DNA from: Salinirubellus litoreus
GTDB lineage: Archaea; Halobacteriota; Halobacteria; Halobacteriales; Haloarculaceae
NCBI RefSeq assembly: GCF_037335815.1
Contig: NZ_CP147841.1
Span: 3,224,001-3,288,000 of the forward strand
Reading direction: 5' to 3'
Length of the DNA: 64,000 bases
In this document: piece after piece, positions 53,120 to 62,102 of the stretch
Layout of the letters: each line of letters opens with the position of its first letter
Position numbering within the stretch: the stretch's first letter is position 1
The notes under the pieces: model-generated
Database searches by the model: none
What the model was told of the DNA's origin: nothing
The model's input: only the letters and a program-made list of their open reading frames with translations
Made by a program: the position numbers and the translations under genes

Positions 53120-54107
53120 ACCAGTCGTCGCGATCACGATGGGCGATCCGGCGGGCGTCGGGAGCGAGGTAGTGGTGAAGGCGTTCGAGGAGGCCCGCGA
53201 GCACGCCAGACCGATCGTCGTCGGGGACGCGTCGGTGATGACCGACGCCGTGGAGGTCTGCGGGAGCGACCTCCGGGTGAGGGCGGTCGACTCGATCGAG
53301 GCGGGACTCGAGGTGGAGGACGGCATCCCGGTCCTCGACCTCGACAACGTCTCGGACCTGGAGTACGGGGTCGTCCGCGAGGAGTACGGCGAGGCGAGCC
53401 TCGCGTACGTCGAAACCGCGATCGACCTCGCCATCGAGGGGACCGTCGACGCCATCGCGACCGCGCCGATCAACAAGCAGGCGACGCGCCTCGCGGGTGC
53501 CGAACACGCCGGCCACACCGGGCTGCTCGCGGCCCGGACCGGGACGGACGACTACTCGATGATGCTCATCGAGGAACCGCTCCGCGTGACACACGTGAGC
53601 ACGCACGTCCCGCTGCGCGAGGCGTGTGACCTCGTGACGACCGAGGCGGTCGAGTCCGTCATCGAAGTCACCCACGGCGCACTCCGCGACCTGGGCATCG
53701 ACGACCCGAGCATCGCCGTGGCGGGGCTGAACCCGCACGCGAGCGACGGCGGCCTCATGGGGACCGAGGACGACGAGGAGATCCGACCGGCGGTGGAGTC
53801 CGCGCGCGAGCGGGACCTCGACGTCGACGGCCCGGAGTCGCCCGACACGATCTACGTCCGCGCGGCCCGTGGCGAGTTCGACTGCGTCGTCTCGATGTAC
53901 CACGACCAGGGCCACATCCCCATCAAGATGCTCGGATTCGGCTCGGACGGCGCGGTGAGCGGCGTCAACGTCACCGTCGGCCTGCCCATCGTCCGGACCA
54001 GTGTCGACCACGGGACGGCCTTCGACATCGCCGGACAGGGTATCGCTTCGGAGACGAGCATGGTCGACGCCGTCCGCATCGCGGCCCGTCTCGCCGCGGC
54101 ACGCTGA
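53109..54107 (+). CDS. PdxA2-type 4-phosphate acid-sugar dehydrogenase
   Basis: This 332-residue enzyme of the PdxA family begins with TMGDPAGVGSE. It has three metal-ligand His in GHTGLLA, STHVPLR and MYHDQGHIPIK, and the DHGTAFDIAGQG substrate loop. PdxA2 enzymes oxidise and decarboxylate D-threonate- or D-erythronate-4-phosphate to dihydroxyacetone phosphate. Overlap with the DUF1537 kinase argues for this role over vitamin B6 synthesis. An IclR-family regulator follows. Confidence 0.88.
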   Translation: MTDRPVVAITMGDPAGVGSEVVVKAFEEAREHARPIVVGDASVMTDAVEVCGSDLRVRAVDSIEAGLEVEDGIPVLDLDNVSDLEYGVVREEYGEASLAYVETAIDLAIEGTVDAIATAPINKQATRLAGAEHAGHTGLLAARTGTDDYSMMLIEEPLRVTHVSTHVPLREACDLVTTEAVESVIEVTHGALRDLGIDDPSIAVAGLNPHASDGGLMGTEDDEEIRPAVESARERDLDVDGPESPDTIYVRAARGEFDCVVSMYHDQGHIPIKMLGFGSDGAVSGVNVTVGLPIVRTSVDHGTAFDIAGQGIASETSMVDAVRIAARLAAAR

Positions 54108-54256
54108 CGCCCTCCCCCGTTCACCCGAATATAGTATGTTATCATCTAACTCGAATCACGATTAGACGATTCTTTCGCAACTATTGCCGACCAGGGAGAT
54201 CTAAGGACGACTTTCTATGAAATATCTGGACATACATCCATATATTAGTTTCATCA

Positions 54257-54264
54257 GAACGTTC
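54257..54264. promoter_or_regulatory. Possible operator palindrome upstream of IclR gene
   Basis: GAACGTTC is a perfect palindrome 50 bases before the IclR ATG, in an A/T-rich 206-base intergenic region with no gene. It could be an autoregulatory site. The evidence is position and symmetry only. Confidence 0.3.
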
Positions 54265-54313
54265 ACCGATACCGAACAGATGTTTTTTGTCGGTCGGCGG
54301 TTTCGGGGCGGAC

Positions 54314-55078
54314 ATGACGAACAAGGGCGCGACGACGGTCGGGGCGACCGAGACGACGCTCCGCATCCTCGAGACGCTGAAACGGCTCGATGGGGCGGGC
54401 GTCACGGAGGTCGCGAACCGTCTCGATATCCCCAAGAGCACCGTTCACAACCACGTCTCGACCCTCCTCGGGAACGAGTATCTCGTGAAGGAGGGGAACA
54501 CCTACCGGGTCGGCCTGCGGTTCCTCGAGTTCGGCGAGCACATCCGGAACCGGATGCCGATACACGACGTCGCGCGGGGGGAGGTCGAGCGGCTGGCCGA
54601 GGAGAGCGGGGAGCTGGCGAACCTCCTGGTGGAGGAACACGGCAAGGGCGTCTACCTCTGCCGTGCGAAGGGGGACCAGGCGGTCCGGCTCGACACCTAC
54701 GCCGGGATGCGGGTCCACCTCCACTGTACCGCGCTCGGGAAGGCCATCCTCGCGTACCTCCCCGAGGAGCGCGTTCGCGAGATCGTCGACACCCACGGAC
54801 TCCCCGAACGAACGGACGCGACGATAACCGACGAGGAGGAGCTGTTCGACGAGCTCGAAGGGATACGCGATCGGGGATACGCCCGCGACATGGAGGAGCG
54901 GGTGGCCGGTCTTCTCTGTGTGGCGGCCCCGATCCGGAACCTCGACGGGGACCCGCTCGGGGCCATCTCCGTCTCGGGGCCGACCAGTCGGATGAAGGGC
55001 GAGCGGTTCGACGAGGAGGTCCCCGAGGAACTCACCAGCACCGCCAACGTCATCGAACTCAACCTGAACTACTCCTGA
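54314..55078 (+). CDS. IclR-family transcription regulator
   Basis: This 254-residue regulator has an N-terminal winged helix (residues about 12-75, with GVTEVANRLDIPKSTVHNHV as helix-turn-helix) and a C-terminal effector-binding domain containing LHCTALGKAILAYLP and GLLCVAAPI. IclR proteins in haloarchaea control sugar and sugar-acid genes. Placed after the threonate kinase/PdxA2 pair at the end of the catabolic region, it is the best candidate regulator for those genes and perhaps for more of the cluster. The ATG at 54314 gives the expected short tail before the helix-turn-helix. It is the only evident sugar-gene regulator in the window. Confidence 0.9.
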   Translation: MTNKGATTVGATETTLRILETLKRLDGAGVTEVANRLDIPKSTVHNHVSTLLGNEYLVKEGNTYRVGLRFLEFGEHIRNRMPIHDVARGEVERLAEESGELANLLVEEHGKGVYLCRAKGDQAVRLDTYAGMRVHLHCTALGKAILAYLPEERVREIVDTHGLPERTDATITDEEELFDELEGIRDRGYARDMEERVAGLLCVAAPIRNLDGDPLGAISVSGPTSRMKGERFDEEVPEELTSTANVIELNLNYS

Positions 55079-55152
55079 GCCGCTCGGCGACGGCGGCCCT
55101 CCCGCTCGAACGAACCCGGTGACGGCCGAGAAACGGCCGATTCTCGTTCACC

Positions 55153-55851
55153 ATGGCTGAACGAAATATCCCCATTCGGGCGTGGTGCGAACGGTTTAAC
55201 ACGCTCGGCGAGGTCTCTCGGATCGAGACGATGACGAACCCCCACGGGGAGACGGGACCGTGCTGTAAGGTCGGGGCCGTCGCCGAGGCGTTCGAACTGG
55301 AGGGTCTGGACGCGACGCTCCGCGAGCGGTGGATCGCCGACGAGGACCGCTCCGGCGTCCGCGAACTGGCCGACCACGTTAACGTCAGGCTCCTCGAATC
55401 CGCGCTCCGGACGGATCCCGAGGGGGCCCTGGAGGGTGAGGCGGAGAACTACTACCGGTTGCTGACGGACGACGACGTGAGCCGGGGGATGCGGACCGAG
55501 GCCCGGAACCGACTCCGCGACCGCGGCATCGACGTCGGGGGCATAGAGGAACGCTTCATCTCCCACCAGACGGTCTATCGACACCTGACCGGGTGTCTCG
55601 GCGTGTCCCGGGACTCCTCGCCGGCCGACGCCGAGACCGCCGTTCGGGACGGGCTCGCGACCGTCCGTGCGCTCCAGCGACGGACCGAAGTGGTCGCGAC
55701 CTCCGCGTTCGAACGGCTCGATCGCGACGGCCACCTCCAGGTCGGCGACCTGGACGTCCTGGTCGACGTGATCGTCTCCTGTCGCGCCTGTGGCGAGCAG
55801 TTCCCCCTCTCGGAGTCCCTCGTCGGGCGGTCGTGTCGGTGCGAGCGGTAG
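55153..55851 (+). CDS. RdfA-like (rod-determining factor) protein
   Basis: This 232-residue protein matches the haloarchaeal RdfA family pattern: CCKVGAVAEAF, LRERWIADEDRSGVRELADHVN, EAENYYRLLTDDDVSRGMR, RGIDVGGIEERFISHQTVYRHL. A C-terminal zinc-ribbon-like CRACGEQF...CRC follows. RdfA in Haloferax is needed for rod shape, and the family probably acts in regulation or cell-shape control. As in that organism (to my recollection) an SMC-like gene lies next to it. The 210-base gap to that gene contains two GTTAC/GTAAC palindromes. Confidence 0.78.
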   Translation: MAERNIPIRAWCERFNTLGEVSRIETMTNPHGETGPCCKVGAVAEAFELEGLDATLRERWIADEDRSGVRELADHVNVRLLESALRTDPEGALEGEAENYYRLLTDDDVSRGMRTEARNRLRDRGIDVGGIEERFISHQTVYRHLTGCLGVSRDSSPADAETAVRDGLATVRALQRRTEVVATSAFERLDRDGHLQVGDLDVLVDVIVSCRACGEQFPLSESLVGRSCRCER

Positions 55852-55884
55852 GCACGTCCGGGCCATCGGCCGCCCCGATACGGC

Positions 55885-55898
55885 GTTACCTCCGTAAC
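55885..55898. promoter_or_regulatory. GTTAC-N4-GTAAC inverted repeat
   Basis: GTTACCTCCGTAAC is a perfect five-base inverted repeat around a four-base spacer. It lies between the RdfA-like and SMC-like genes and shares half-sites with a second repeat 42 bases downstream, so both may bind one regulator. Confidence 0.45.
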
Positions 55899-55939
55899 AT
55901 CGCTCTCACGGCTCGGCGTCCGGGGACGGAACGGGGTCC

Positions 55940-55961
55940 GTTACACGACTAGTCGCGTAAC
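55940..55961. promoter_or_regulatory. 22-base near-perfect palindrome with GTTAC/GTAAC ends
   Basis: GTTAC and GTAAC flank the ten-base perfect palindrome CGACTAGTCG with one mismatched pair. It is about 100 bases before the SMC-like start and a good operator candidate. Confidence 0.5.
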
Positions 55962-56061
55962 AGAAGTTGCGATACGCACGACGGGACGGACGCCCGCCTC
56001 GCGAGCGCGGACTTGCACAAACGAAAACTTTGATGCGCCGCTCGCTCGAACCCCCGACAAC

Positions 56062-57996
56062 ATGAAACAGCGGAACAGGGAGACCAGTCGCCTCTCGGTG
56101 GAGGGAGTCGGCGGCATCGACTCGACCCGCGTGACCCTCACCGAGGGCGTCACGGTACTCCCCGGCCGGAACGCGACGAACCGGACGTCGTTCCTCCGCG
56201 CCATCATGGCCGCGATGGGGAGCGACGACGCCTCGCTCAGGGGCGACCTGGACGAGGGGACCGTCGAACTCGAGGTAGGTGGCGAGCGCTACTCGCGGTC
56301 GCTCACCCGCCGTGGCGACGGGACGGTCCTCGGGGGCGATCCGTACCTCGAGGACCCCGTCGCCGCGGAGCTGTTCGCCTTCCTCACCGAGGACAACGAG
56401 GCACGCCAGGCGGTCGCACGGGGCGGGGATCTCCGGAAGATGATCATGCGGCCGGTCGACACGGAGGCGATACGGGCGGAGATCGACCGGCTCGAGTCCG
56501 AGCGGCGCGAGATCGACGACGAGTTCGAGCGGCTCGCCGATCTGGCCGAGGACCGTTCGGACCTGGAGTCCGAGCGGGCCGACCTGCGGGCGGAGCTGGA
56601 GGAGATCGAGGAGCGGCTCGAGGCGAAGCGGGCGGCCCTCGACGAGGCCGACGCGACGGTCGCGGAGTCCCGCGAGCAGCGAACCGAGCTCGACGACGCC
56701 CTCGACGAACTCCGCGACGCCCGGGAGGAACTCGACGCCACACAGCGCGAGCTCGAGACCCAGCGCGAGAGCCGGGAGGCGCTCCAGCGCGATCACGAGG
56801 AGGCTACCGAGGAGCTCGAGAGCCTCCCGGAACCGGTTCCCGAGGAGGTCGACAGTATCGAGCGGGAGATCGAACGGCTCCGGGACCACCGTCGGACCGT
56901 CGAGTCGGCGGTCTCCAGCCTCCAGCGGATCGTCCAGTTCAACGAGGAGATGCTCGACGGCTCCGGCCCGGAGCTCGAGAGCACGCTCTCGACGGCCGAG
57001 GGCGACGACCTCACCGACGAGCTACTGGGCGATCAGGTGGTCTGCTGGACCTGCGGGAGCGACGTCGAGCGCGACGCCATCGAGGGGACGTTAGAGGAGC
57101 TCCGGGAGACGCGACGCGAGCACGCGGAGAAGCGGACGGAGATCGAGGCGGAGATCAAGGAGCTCAAGAGCCGACGCGACGAGATTCGGAGTCGGAGAGA
57201 ACGGCGGAGCGACCTGGAGGAACGCATCGAACGCGTCGAGCGGGAAATCGAGGAGCGCGAGCGGACCATCGCGGAACTCGAATCACGTCGTGAGGAGCTC
57301 CGGGAGGAGGTCGACCGGCTCGAGACGCGGGCGAACGAACTCGACGCCGACCGACAGGACTCCCTGGTCGAACTCCACCGGGAGGTGAACCGCCTCGAAT
57401 TCAGAGCCGAGCGGCTCCGCGACGACGTCGAGGAGCGGGGATCGGAGATCGAGCGGGTCGAGCGGGAGCTCTCCGCCCACGACCGCCTCGAGGCGCGCCG
57501 TGCCGAGGTGACGGACCAGCTCGCCGAGTGCCGGACCCGGATCGAGCGGCTCGAATCGCAGGCCGTCGAGGCGTTCAACGATCACATGGACCGCATCCTC
57601 GACGTGCTCGCCTACGAGAACGTCGAGCGTATCTGGATCGAGCGGCTCGAACGCGAGGTCAGGGAGGGTCGGCGGACGGTCGAGCGGAGCGAGTTCGAGA
57701 TGCACGTCGTCCGGAACACGGAGTCGGGGACGGCCTACGAGGACACCGTCGACCACCTCAGCGAGAGCGAACGGGAGGTGACGGGACTGGTCTTCGCCCT
57801 CGCGGGCTACCTCGTCCACGACGTCCACGAGACGGTCCCGTTCATGCTACTCGACTCGCTCGAAGCGCTCGACGCCGACCGGATCGCCGCGCTCGTCGAC
57901 TACTTCGCCGAGTACCCGGACTACCTCGTGGTCGCGCTCCTCCCCGAGGACGCGGCCGCGCTCGACGACGACCACTCGCGCGTGACGGACATCTAG
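56062..57996 (+). CDS. Archaea-specific SMC-related coiled-coil protein
   Basis: This 644-residue Rad50/SMC-like protein has an ATPase head, a long Glu/Arg-rich coiled coil, a hook and the second head half. Walker A is degenerate: GRNATNRTS at 35-43, with Arg in place of Lys. A CxxC pair at Cys328 and Cys331 sits midway, like the Rad50 zinc hook. The C-terminal half has a signature-like HLSESE near 565 and FMLLDSLEAL as Walker B, where the usual Glu after Asp is Ser. Partnered with the RdfA-like gene, it belongs to a haloarchaeal SMC-like group linked with cell shape. The ATG at 56062 has AAAACTTTG at about -28. Confidence 0.83.
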   Translation: MKQRNRETSRLSVEGVGGIDSTRVTLTEGVTVLPGRNATNRTSFLRAIMAAMGSDDASLRGDLDEGTVELEVGGERYSRSLTRRGDGTVLGGDPYLEDPVAAELFAFLTEDNEARQAVARGGDLRKMIMRPVDTEAIRAEIDRLESERREIDDEFERLADLAEDRSDLESERADLRAELEEIEERLEAKRAALDEADATVAESREQRTELDDALDELRDAREELDATQRELETQRESREALQRDHEEATEELESLPEPVPEEVDSIEREIERLRDHRRTVESAVSSLQRIVQFNEEMLDGSGPELESTLSTAEGDDLTDELLGDQVVCWTCGSDVERDAIEGTLEELRETRREHAEKRTEIEAEIKELKSRRDEIRSRRERRSDLEERIERVEREIEERERTIAELESRREELREEVDRLETRANELDADRQDSLVELHREVNRLEFRAERLRDDVEERGSEIERVERELSAHDRLEARRAEVTDQLAECRTRIERLESQAVEAFNDHMDRILDVLAYENVERIWIERLEREVREGRRTVERSEFEMHVVRNTESGTAYEDTVDHLSESEREVTGLVFALAGYLVHDVHETVPFMLLDSLEALDADRIAALVDYFAEYPDYLVVALLPEDAAALDDDHSRVTDI

Positions 57997-58115
57997 CGCT
58001 CGGAGGTGAGGAGACCGACCATCGACGGCACCGGTCCGATCCGGAACGTGCCCGACTAGCGGTCCTCGACCGTTCGAGCCAGTCGTCTCCGAGCCGCCGG
58101 TTCCGGCCGCACGGC

Positions 58116-59309
58116 CTACGGGGACGAGAGGAGGTCGGTCGCGGCCCGCCCAAGCGCCTCCATCCCGGCCTCCGCGGCGTCGAGGTCGACGTACTCGTCG
58201 ACGGTGTGTGCCTGTTCGAGGCTCCCCGGCCCCCACGTGATCGCCGGGATACCGGCGTCCTCGACGAAGTTCCGGACGTCGGTCGACGCCTCGATACCCC
58301 ACGGGTCGGTCGGCGCGCCCGCCACGTCCGCGGCGTGTTCGCGGAACGTCTCCGCGAGCGGGTGGTCGGTCGGGATGGACGCCGAGGCGTACGTCTCCGT
58401 GCGCTCCCAGGAGACGGGAACGCCGAACTCGTGTTGCAGGTCGTCGACCAGCGCCGCCACCTCGTCGTCGACCGCCGAGACGGTCTCCCCGGGGAGTATC
58501 CGCCGGTCGAGGACGAGTCCCGCCCGGTCGGGGAAGACGGCCCGGTTCGTCCCCTCGCCCGCGACCACGCGGGTGACGGTCGCGTACGCCTGCCCGCAGA
58601 GCGGGTCGGTCCGCTCGCGGAGTCGTTCGTCGTACTCCTCGATCGCCGCGAGGACTGCCGGGAGGTCGTCGATCGCGTTGTGACCCTGGTCGGGTCGGCT
58701 CGCGTGGGAGGGCTCGCCCGGCCAGGTGAGGTCGTACCACGCGAGCCCCTTCGCGCTGGTCGCGACCCGACACTCCGTCGGTTCGAGGACGACCCCGAAG
58801 TCCCCGTCGAACCCCGCTTCGAGGAGCGTCCTGGTGCCGGGTGCGGCCGTCTCCTCGCCCATCGCGGCGTGGACGACCAGCGAGCCGTCGAGCTCGCCGG
58901 ACTCGATGGGGTCGGCGAGGTCGAGCGCGGTGAGCATGGCGATCGCGATACCGGTCTTCATGTCGACGCTCCCCCGCCCGTAGAGACGTCCGTCCTCGAT
59001 CCTCCCTCCGTAGGGTGGGTGGGACCACTCCCCGGGGTCACCCGCGGGGACGACGTCGGTGTGGCCGTTGAGCACGAGCGTCGGGTCGCCGTCCCCCACC
59101 CGAACCCCCACCTGTGGGCGGTCGGGATCCGGTTCGGAGACGAGCGTCGCGTCGAGACCGTGGTGGGTGAACCAGTCGTGGACGTACTCGGCCGCCGGCC
59201 GCTCGTTCCCCGGGGGGTTCTCGGTTTCGATACGGACCAGCGTGGCGGCCAGCGTCGCCAGGTCGGTCGGGTACTCCACGTCGTCGGTGTCCGCTCGCTC
59301 GTGTGTCAT
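58116..59309 (-). CDS. M20-family metallopeptidase/deacylase (ArgE/DapE-like)
   Basis: This 397-residue enzyme has the M20 metal and catalytic residues in LNGHTDVVPAG, GRGSVDMKTG, MGEETAAPGT and VLEPTEC, and a dimerisation domain in the middle. It hydrolyses an N-acyl amino acid or peptide bond in the cytoplasm. The ATG at 59309 (MTHERADTDD) was chosen because the upstream in-frame extension is not family-like. Flanking genes give no pathway clue. Acetylornithine, succinyl-diaminopimelate and carboxypeptidase activities are all possible. Confidence 0.88.
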   Translation of the reverse strand: MTHERADTDDVEYPTDLATLAATLVRIETENPPGNERPAAEYVHDWFTHHGLDATLVSEPDPDRPQVGVRVGDGDPTLVLNGHTDVVPAGDPGEWSHPPYGGRIEDGRLYGRGSVDMKTGIAIAMLTALDLADPIESGELDGSLVVHAAMGEETAAPGTRTLLEAGFDGDFGVVLEPTECRVATSAKGLAWYDLTWPGEPSHASRPDQGHNAIDDLPAVLAAIEEYDERLRERTDPLCGQAYATVTRVVAGEGTNRAVFPDRAGLVLDRRILPGETVSAVDDEVAALVDDLQHEFGVPVSWERTETYASASIPTDHPLAETFREHAADVAGAPTDPWGIEASTDVRNFVEDAGIPAITWGPGSLEQAHTVDEYVDLDAAEAGMEALGRAATDLLSSP

Positions 59310-60213
59310 CGTCGAGGTGGTCCCGGTCGGTCCCCCCGGGGCTTCACTGTACCGGACGGACCCCACCCCCACCGGCTCGAGTCACCGGACCCCCGACCGA
59401 TCGGCCTCGGTAGCTGGACGGGGACCCCGGAGCGCCGACCCCCCGACACTGGATATCGAATAATAACATAGAAGAGGTAGATTCCAATAATAGTAACTTA
59501 TCATGTATTTTGCTCGCACGATCGATCCCCACGGCGCGGGTCGTGTGACCGTCCGGTATCGAGGATCGAGATCACACGAGGGAGGCGGAAGGCGGAGGAA
59601 TCGATCGATCCGCCGTCCCGGAGAGCGGAGTATCCGAGCCCCGACCGGCGAGACGGCGAGCGGATCGATAACGACGACCCATTCGGGCCGTAACAGCCCG
59701 TAGAACCTCATTCTCCAGATATTGGGGTAGATAGTCGGTCGGGATCGACGGCAGTCGGTCGGGATCCCGACGTCGAGCTGCCGTCGGACTCTGAGGATGA
59801 AAGATAAATTTATTATACATAGTTGTAATCTGAATTGTAGGCCGTTCTGAGTATCGCGCCCCTGTGTGCTATCGCCGCCGCCCCGTCACCGGAGGTACGC
59901 AGTCGGCGTCGCGAGCACCGATCCCGCGGCGGTCGGAGGCGCGGGGGAACGGTCGATCGGCACTGCACGGATGACTGGCCCTCGTCGGCGGATCCGTGGC
60001 GACCGTCCCGGCGGCCGAGGGCACTGCCTTTTATCCACCTCGGCGACACGCACGCGGAGGCGTAGGGGAACCGGTCTCCGACGGGGTGAGACGGACGCGC
60101 TTCGGGGGGATGGTACTCCAGCCCTCGGAGCGGACTCGATTCGACACTGCCTTTTCGAATCAACAGTTGGAACTCGAATGTAGATTCGAATTCGTGGAGT
60201 TTCATACGGTTGG
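59310..60213. other. Gene-poor intergenic region, partly AT-rich
   Basis: More than 900 bases without a supported gene. Two stretches (59,455-59,515 and 59,795-59,840) are much richer in A and T than the rest of the window. Open frames here have atypical composition and no recognised motifs. It could hold promoters for the M20 gene, an RNA, or the remains of an insertion; none can be shown. Confidence 0.5.
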
Positions 60214-60222
60214 CTTTTATTC
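60214..60222 (+). promoter_or_regulatory. TATA-like promoter of AsnC/TRASH gene
   Basis: CTTTTATTC is centred 26 bases before the ATG at 60244, fitting a leaderless transcript. Confidence 0.6.
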
Positions 60223-60243
60223 CTTCGGGGGAACTGTACCACT

Positions 60244-60858
60244 ATGCGAGACCTCGACGAGACGGATCTCGAGATCCTCAGGCTCCTGCTCTCGGACGCC
60301 CGTCGGCCGTACAGCGACATCGCCGAGGCCGTCGACCTCTCGCCGCCGGCCGTCTCGGATCGGGTCGCCCGACTCGAGGAGGCGGGCGTGATCCGTCGGT
60401 TCACGCTCGACCTCGACCGCTCGCAGCTCCGCGAGGGAATACCCCTGCTCGTCCGTCTCCACCTCGGCCCGGGCGGCGGAACCGTCGGGTCGGTCCGGGA
60501 GACGCTGCTCGACGCCGGCACCGTCGAGCACGTGTTCACCACCGCGGAGGCGGATCTCGTCTGCTACGCCCGGGCCCCGGACACCGACGTCGGGGGGTGG
60601 CTCGCCGACACCCTCGGGCCCGACGCGCTCGAGGACGGGACCGTCGAGGGATTCGAGGTCACCCTTCTCTCCGGCGTCGAGTGGTCGCCCGACCTCGGGG
60701 GAGCGGCGTTCGCCCTGAGCTGTGCGGAGTGTGGCAACACCGTCGACAGCGAGGGGGTCGCCGCCCGTATCGACGGCGACCTCTACCAGTTCTGCTGTCC
60801 GTCGTGCGAGTCACGGTTCGAGGAGGCGTACACCGAACTCAAGCAGGGAGCCGACTGA
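60244..60858 (+). CDS. Lrp/AsnC-family regulator with C-terminal TRASH-type metal-binding domain
   Basis: This 204-residue protein has an N-terminal AsnC helix-turn-helix (DLEILRLLLSDARRPYSDIA, then SPPAVSDRVARLEEAGVI), a shortened ligand-sensing region, and a C-terminal Cys cluster: CAECGNTV followed by FCCPSCESRFEEAY. The latter is a TRASH domain, which binds metal ions, often copper, in archaeal regulators. It therefore probably senses a metal and controls transport or detoxification. The ZIP transporter at 62103 is a possible target. No copper ATPase is visible in the window. Confidence 0.85.
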   Translation: MRDLDETDLEILRLLLSDARRPYSDIAEAVDLSPPAVSDRVARLEEAGVIRRFTLDLDRSQLREGIPLLVRLHLGPGGGTVGSVRETLLDAGTVEHVFTTAEADLVCYARAPDTDVGGWLADTLGPDALEDGTVEGFEVTLLSGVEWSPDLGGAAFALSCAECGNTVDSEGVAARIDGDLYQFCCPSCESRFEEAYTELKQGAD

Positions 60859-60927
60859 GGTCGGATCCCGGCGGTCGTCGCGTCGGGTTCAAGGGGTCAG
60901 CGCGCGACCGACGAGTCGACCGTACGG

Positions 60928-62037
60928 ATGAAGCGTACACGACGGGCCGTCCTGGGTGCGACCGCCCTCTCCACCGCGGGCTGTCTCGGCGTCGTCGGCC
61001 GGTCGACCCCGGCCGAATGCCCGGTATCGGTCGGCCGACCGGTCGACGCCCGGATCGGCCTCGTCGGCGACGTCATGCTCGGTCGCGGGGTGGACGAGCG
61101 GTGGGAGGACGGGCCCCCGGAGGGGATCTGGGGGACGACGCTGGATCGCCTTCGGTCCCTCGATGGGCTGTTCTGCAACCTCGAGTGCTGTCTCTCCGAC
61201 CGCGGGAGCCCCCGCCCCGGTCGAACCTATCACTTCCGCGCCGATCCCGACTGGGCAGTCCGGGCACTCCGTGCGGGCGGCGTGAGCTGGGCCAGCCTCG
61301 CGAACAATCACGTTCTCGACTTCGGGAGGGGCGCGTTCTCGGACACCCTCGCCAAGCTCGATGCCGGCGGTATCCCCCACGCGGGGGCGGGACCGGATCT
61401 GAACGCGGCGGTCGAGCCGAGCGTCGTCGAGGTCGGCGGGCTCAGGGTCGCGGTGCTCGCGTTCACCGACCGATCACCCTCGTACGGTGCCGGCCCCGAC
61501 AGTGCGGGGACCGCGTTCGTCCGGATGGAACCGGGAAACCCGATTACGCGACGGCTGGTCGACGCGGCGCTGGAACGCGCGAGAGAGCGCGATCCGGATC
61601 TGGTGGTCGCGTCGCTGCACTGGGGACCCAACTGGAGGACTCGACCGTCGAGCGCCCGGCGGCGGTTCGCACGGGGGCTCGTCGACCGCGGCGTCGACCT
61701 CGTCCACGGCCACAGCGCGCACGTCGTCCAGGGGGTCGAGGTTTACCGTGGTCGGCCGATCGTCTACGACACCGGCGACTTCGTCGACGACTACCTCGTC
61801 AAGCCCGACCTCCGGAACGATCGGAGCTTCCTGTTCGAACTCGCAGTCGAGGACGGCACCTTCGAGGGCCTCCGGCTCGTCCCGATCGAGATCGAGGCGG
61901 AGTCGGCGAACCGGGCGGGCGCGGACGCCGCGAGGTGGCTCCGTGACCGGATGCGGGACCGCTCGGCGGGGTTCGGGACGACCTTCCGCCGCGAGGGGGA
62001 CGGCCTGCGGGTCCCGCTCGACCGCTGTGAGGGGTAG
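60928..62037 (+). CDS. CapA-family (PgsA-like) metallophosphatase-fold lipoprotein
   Basis: This 369-residue protein begins MKRTRRAVLGATALSTAGCLG, a twin-arginine-containing signal with a lipobox Cys at residue 19, so it is probably exported and anchored. The CapA fold follows: GLVGDVMLGRGVD, ASLANNHVLDFG, LHWGPNWRT, GHSAHVVQGVEVY and YDTGDFVDDY, which supply the metal-binding Asp, Asn and His residues. CapA/PgsA proteins take part in poly-gamma-glutamate or capsule production. No pgs partner is seen nearby, so the role may be surface-related but different. Confidence 0.83.
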   Translation: MKRTRRAVLGATALSTAGCLGVVGRSTPAECPVSVGRPVDARIGLVGDVMLGRGVDERWEDGPPEGIWGTTLDRLRSLDGLFCNLECCLSDRGSPRPGRTYHFRADPDWAVRALRAGGVSWASLANNHVLDFGRGAFSDTLAKLDAGGIPHAGAGPDLNAAVEPSVVEVGGLRVAVLAFTDRSPSYGAGPDSAGTAFVRMEPGNPITRRLVDAALERARERDPDLVVASLHWGPNWRTRPSSARRRFARGLVDRGVDLVHGHSAHVVQGVEVYRGRPIVYDTGDFVDDYLVKPDLRNDRSFLFELAVEDGTFEGLRLVPIEIEAESANRAGADAARWLRDRMRDRSAGFGTTFRREGDGLRVPLDRCEG

Positions 62038-62102
62038 TCCGATGGTGGATCGGCGGCCGAGATCCGGCGATCCGGGTCCGATCCTCGACCGACGTCGAGC
62101 GA

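Noticed and set aside
59503..59703. Short open frame in the 59-60 kb gap
   Set aside because: Arg-rich, unlike acidic haloarchaeal proteins, no motif and no convincing promoter spacing; treated as non-coding.
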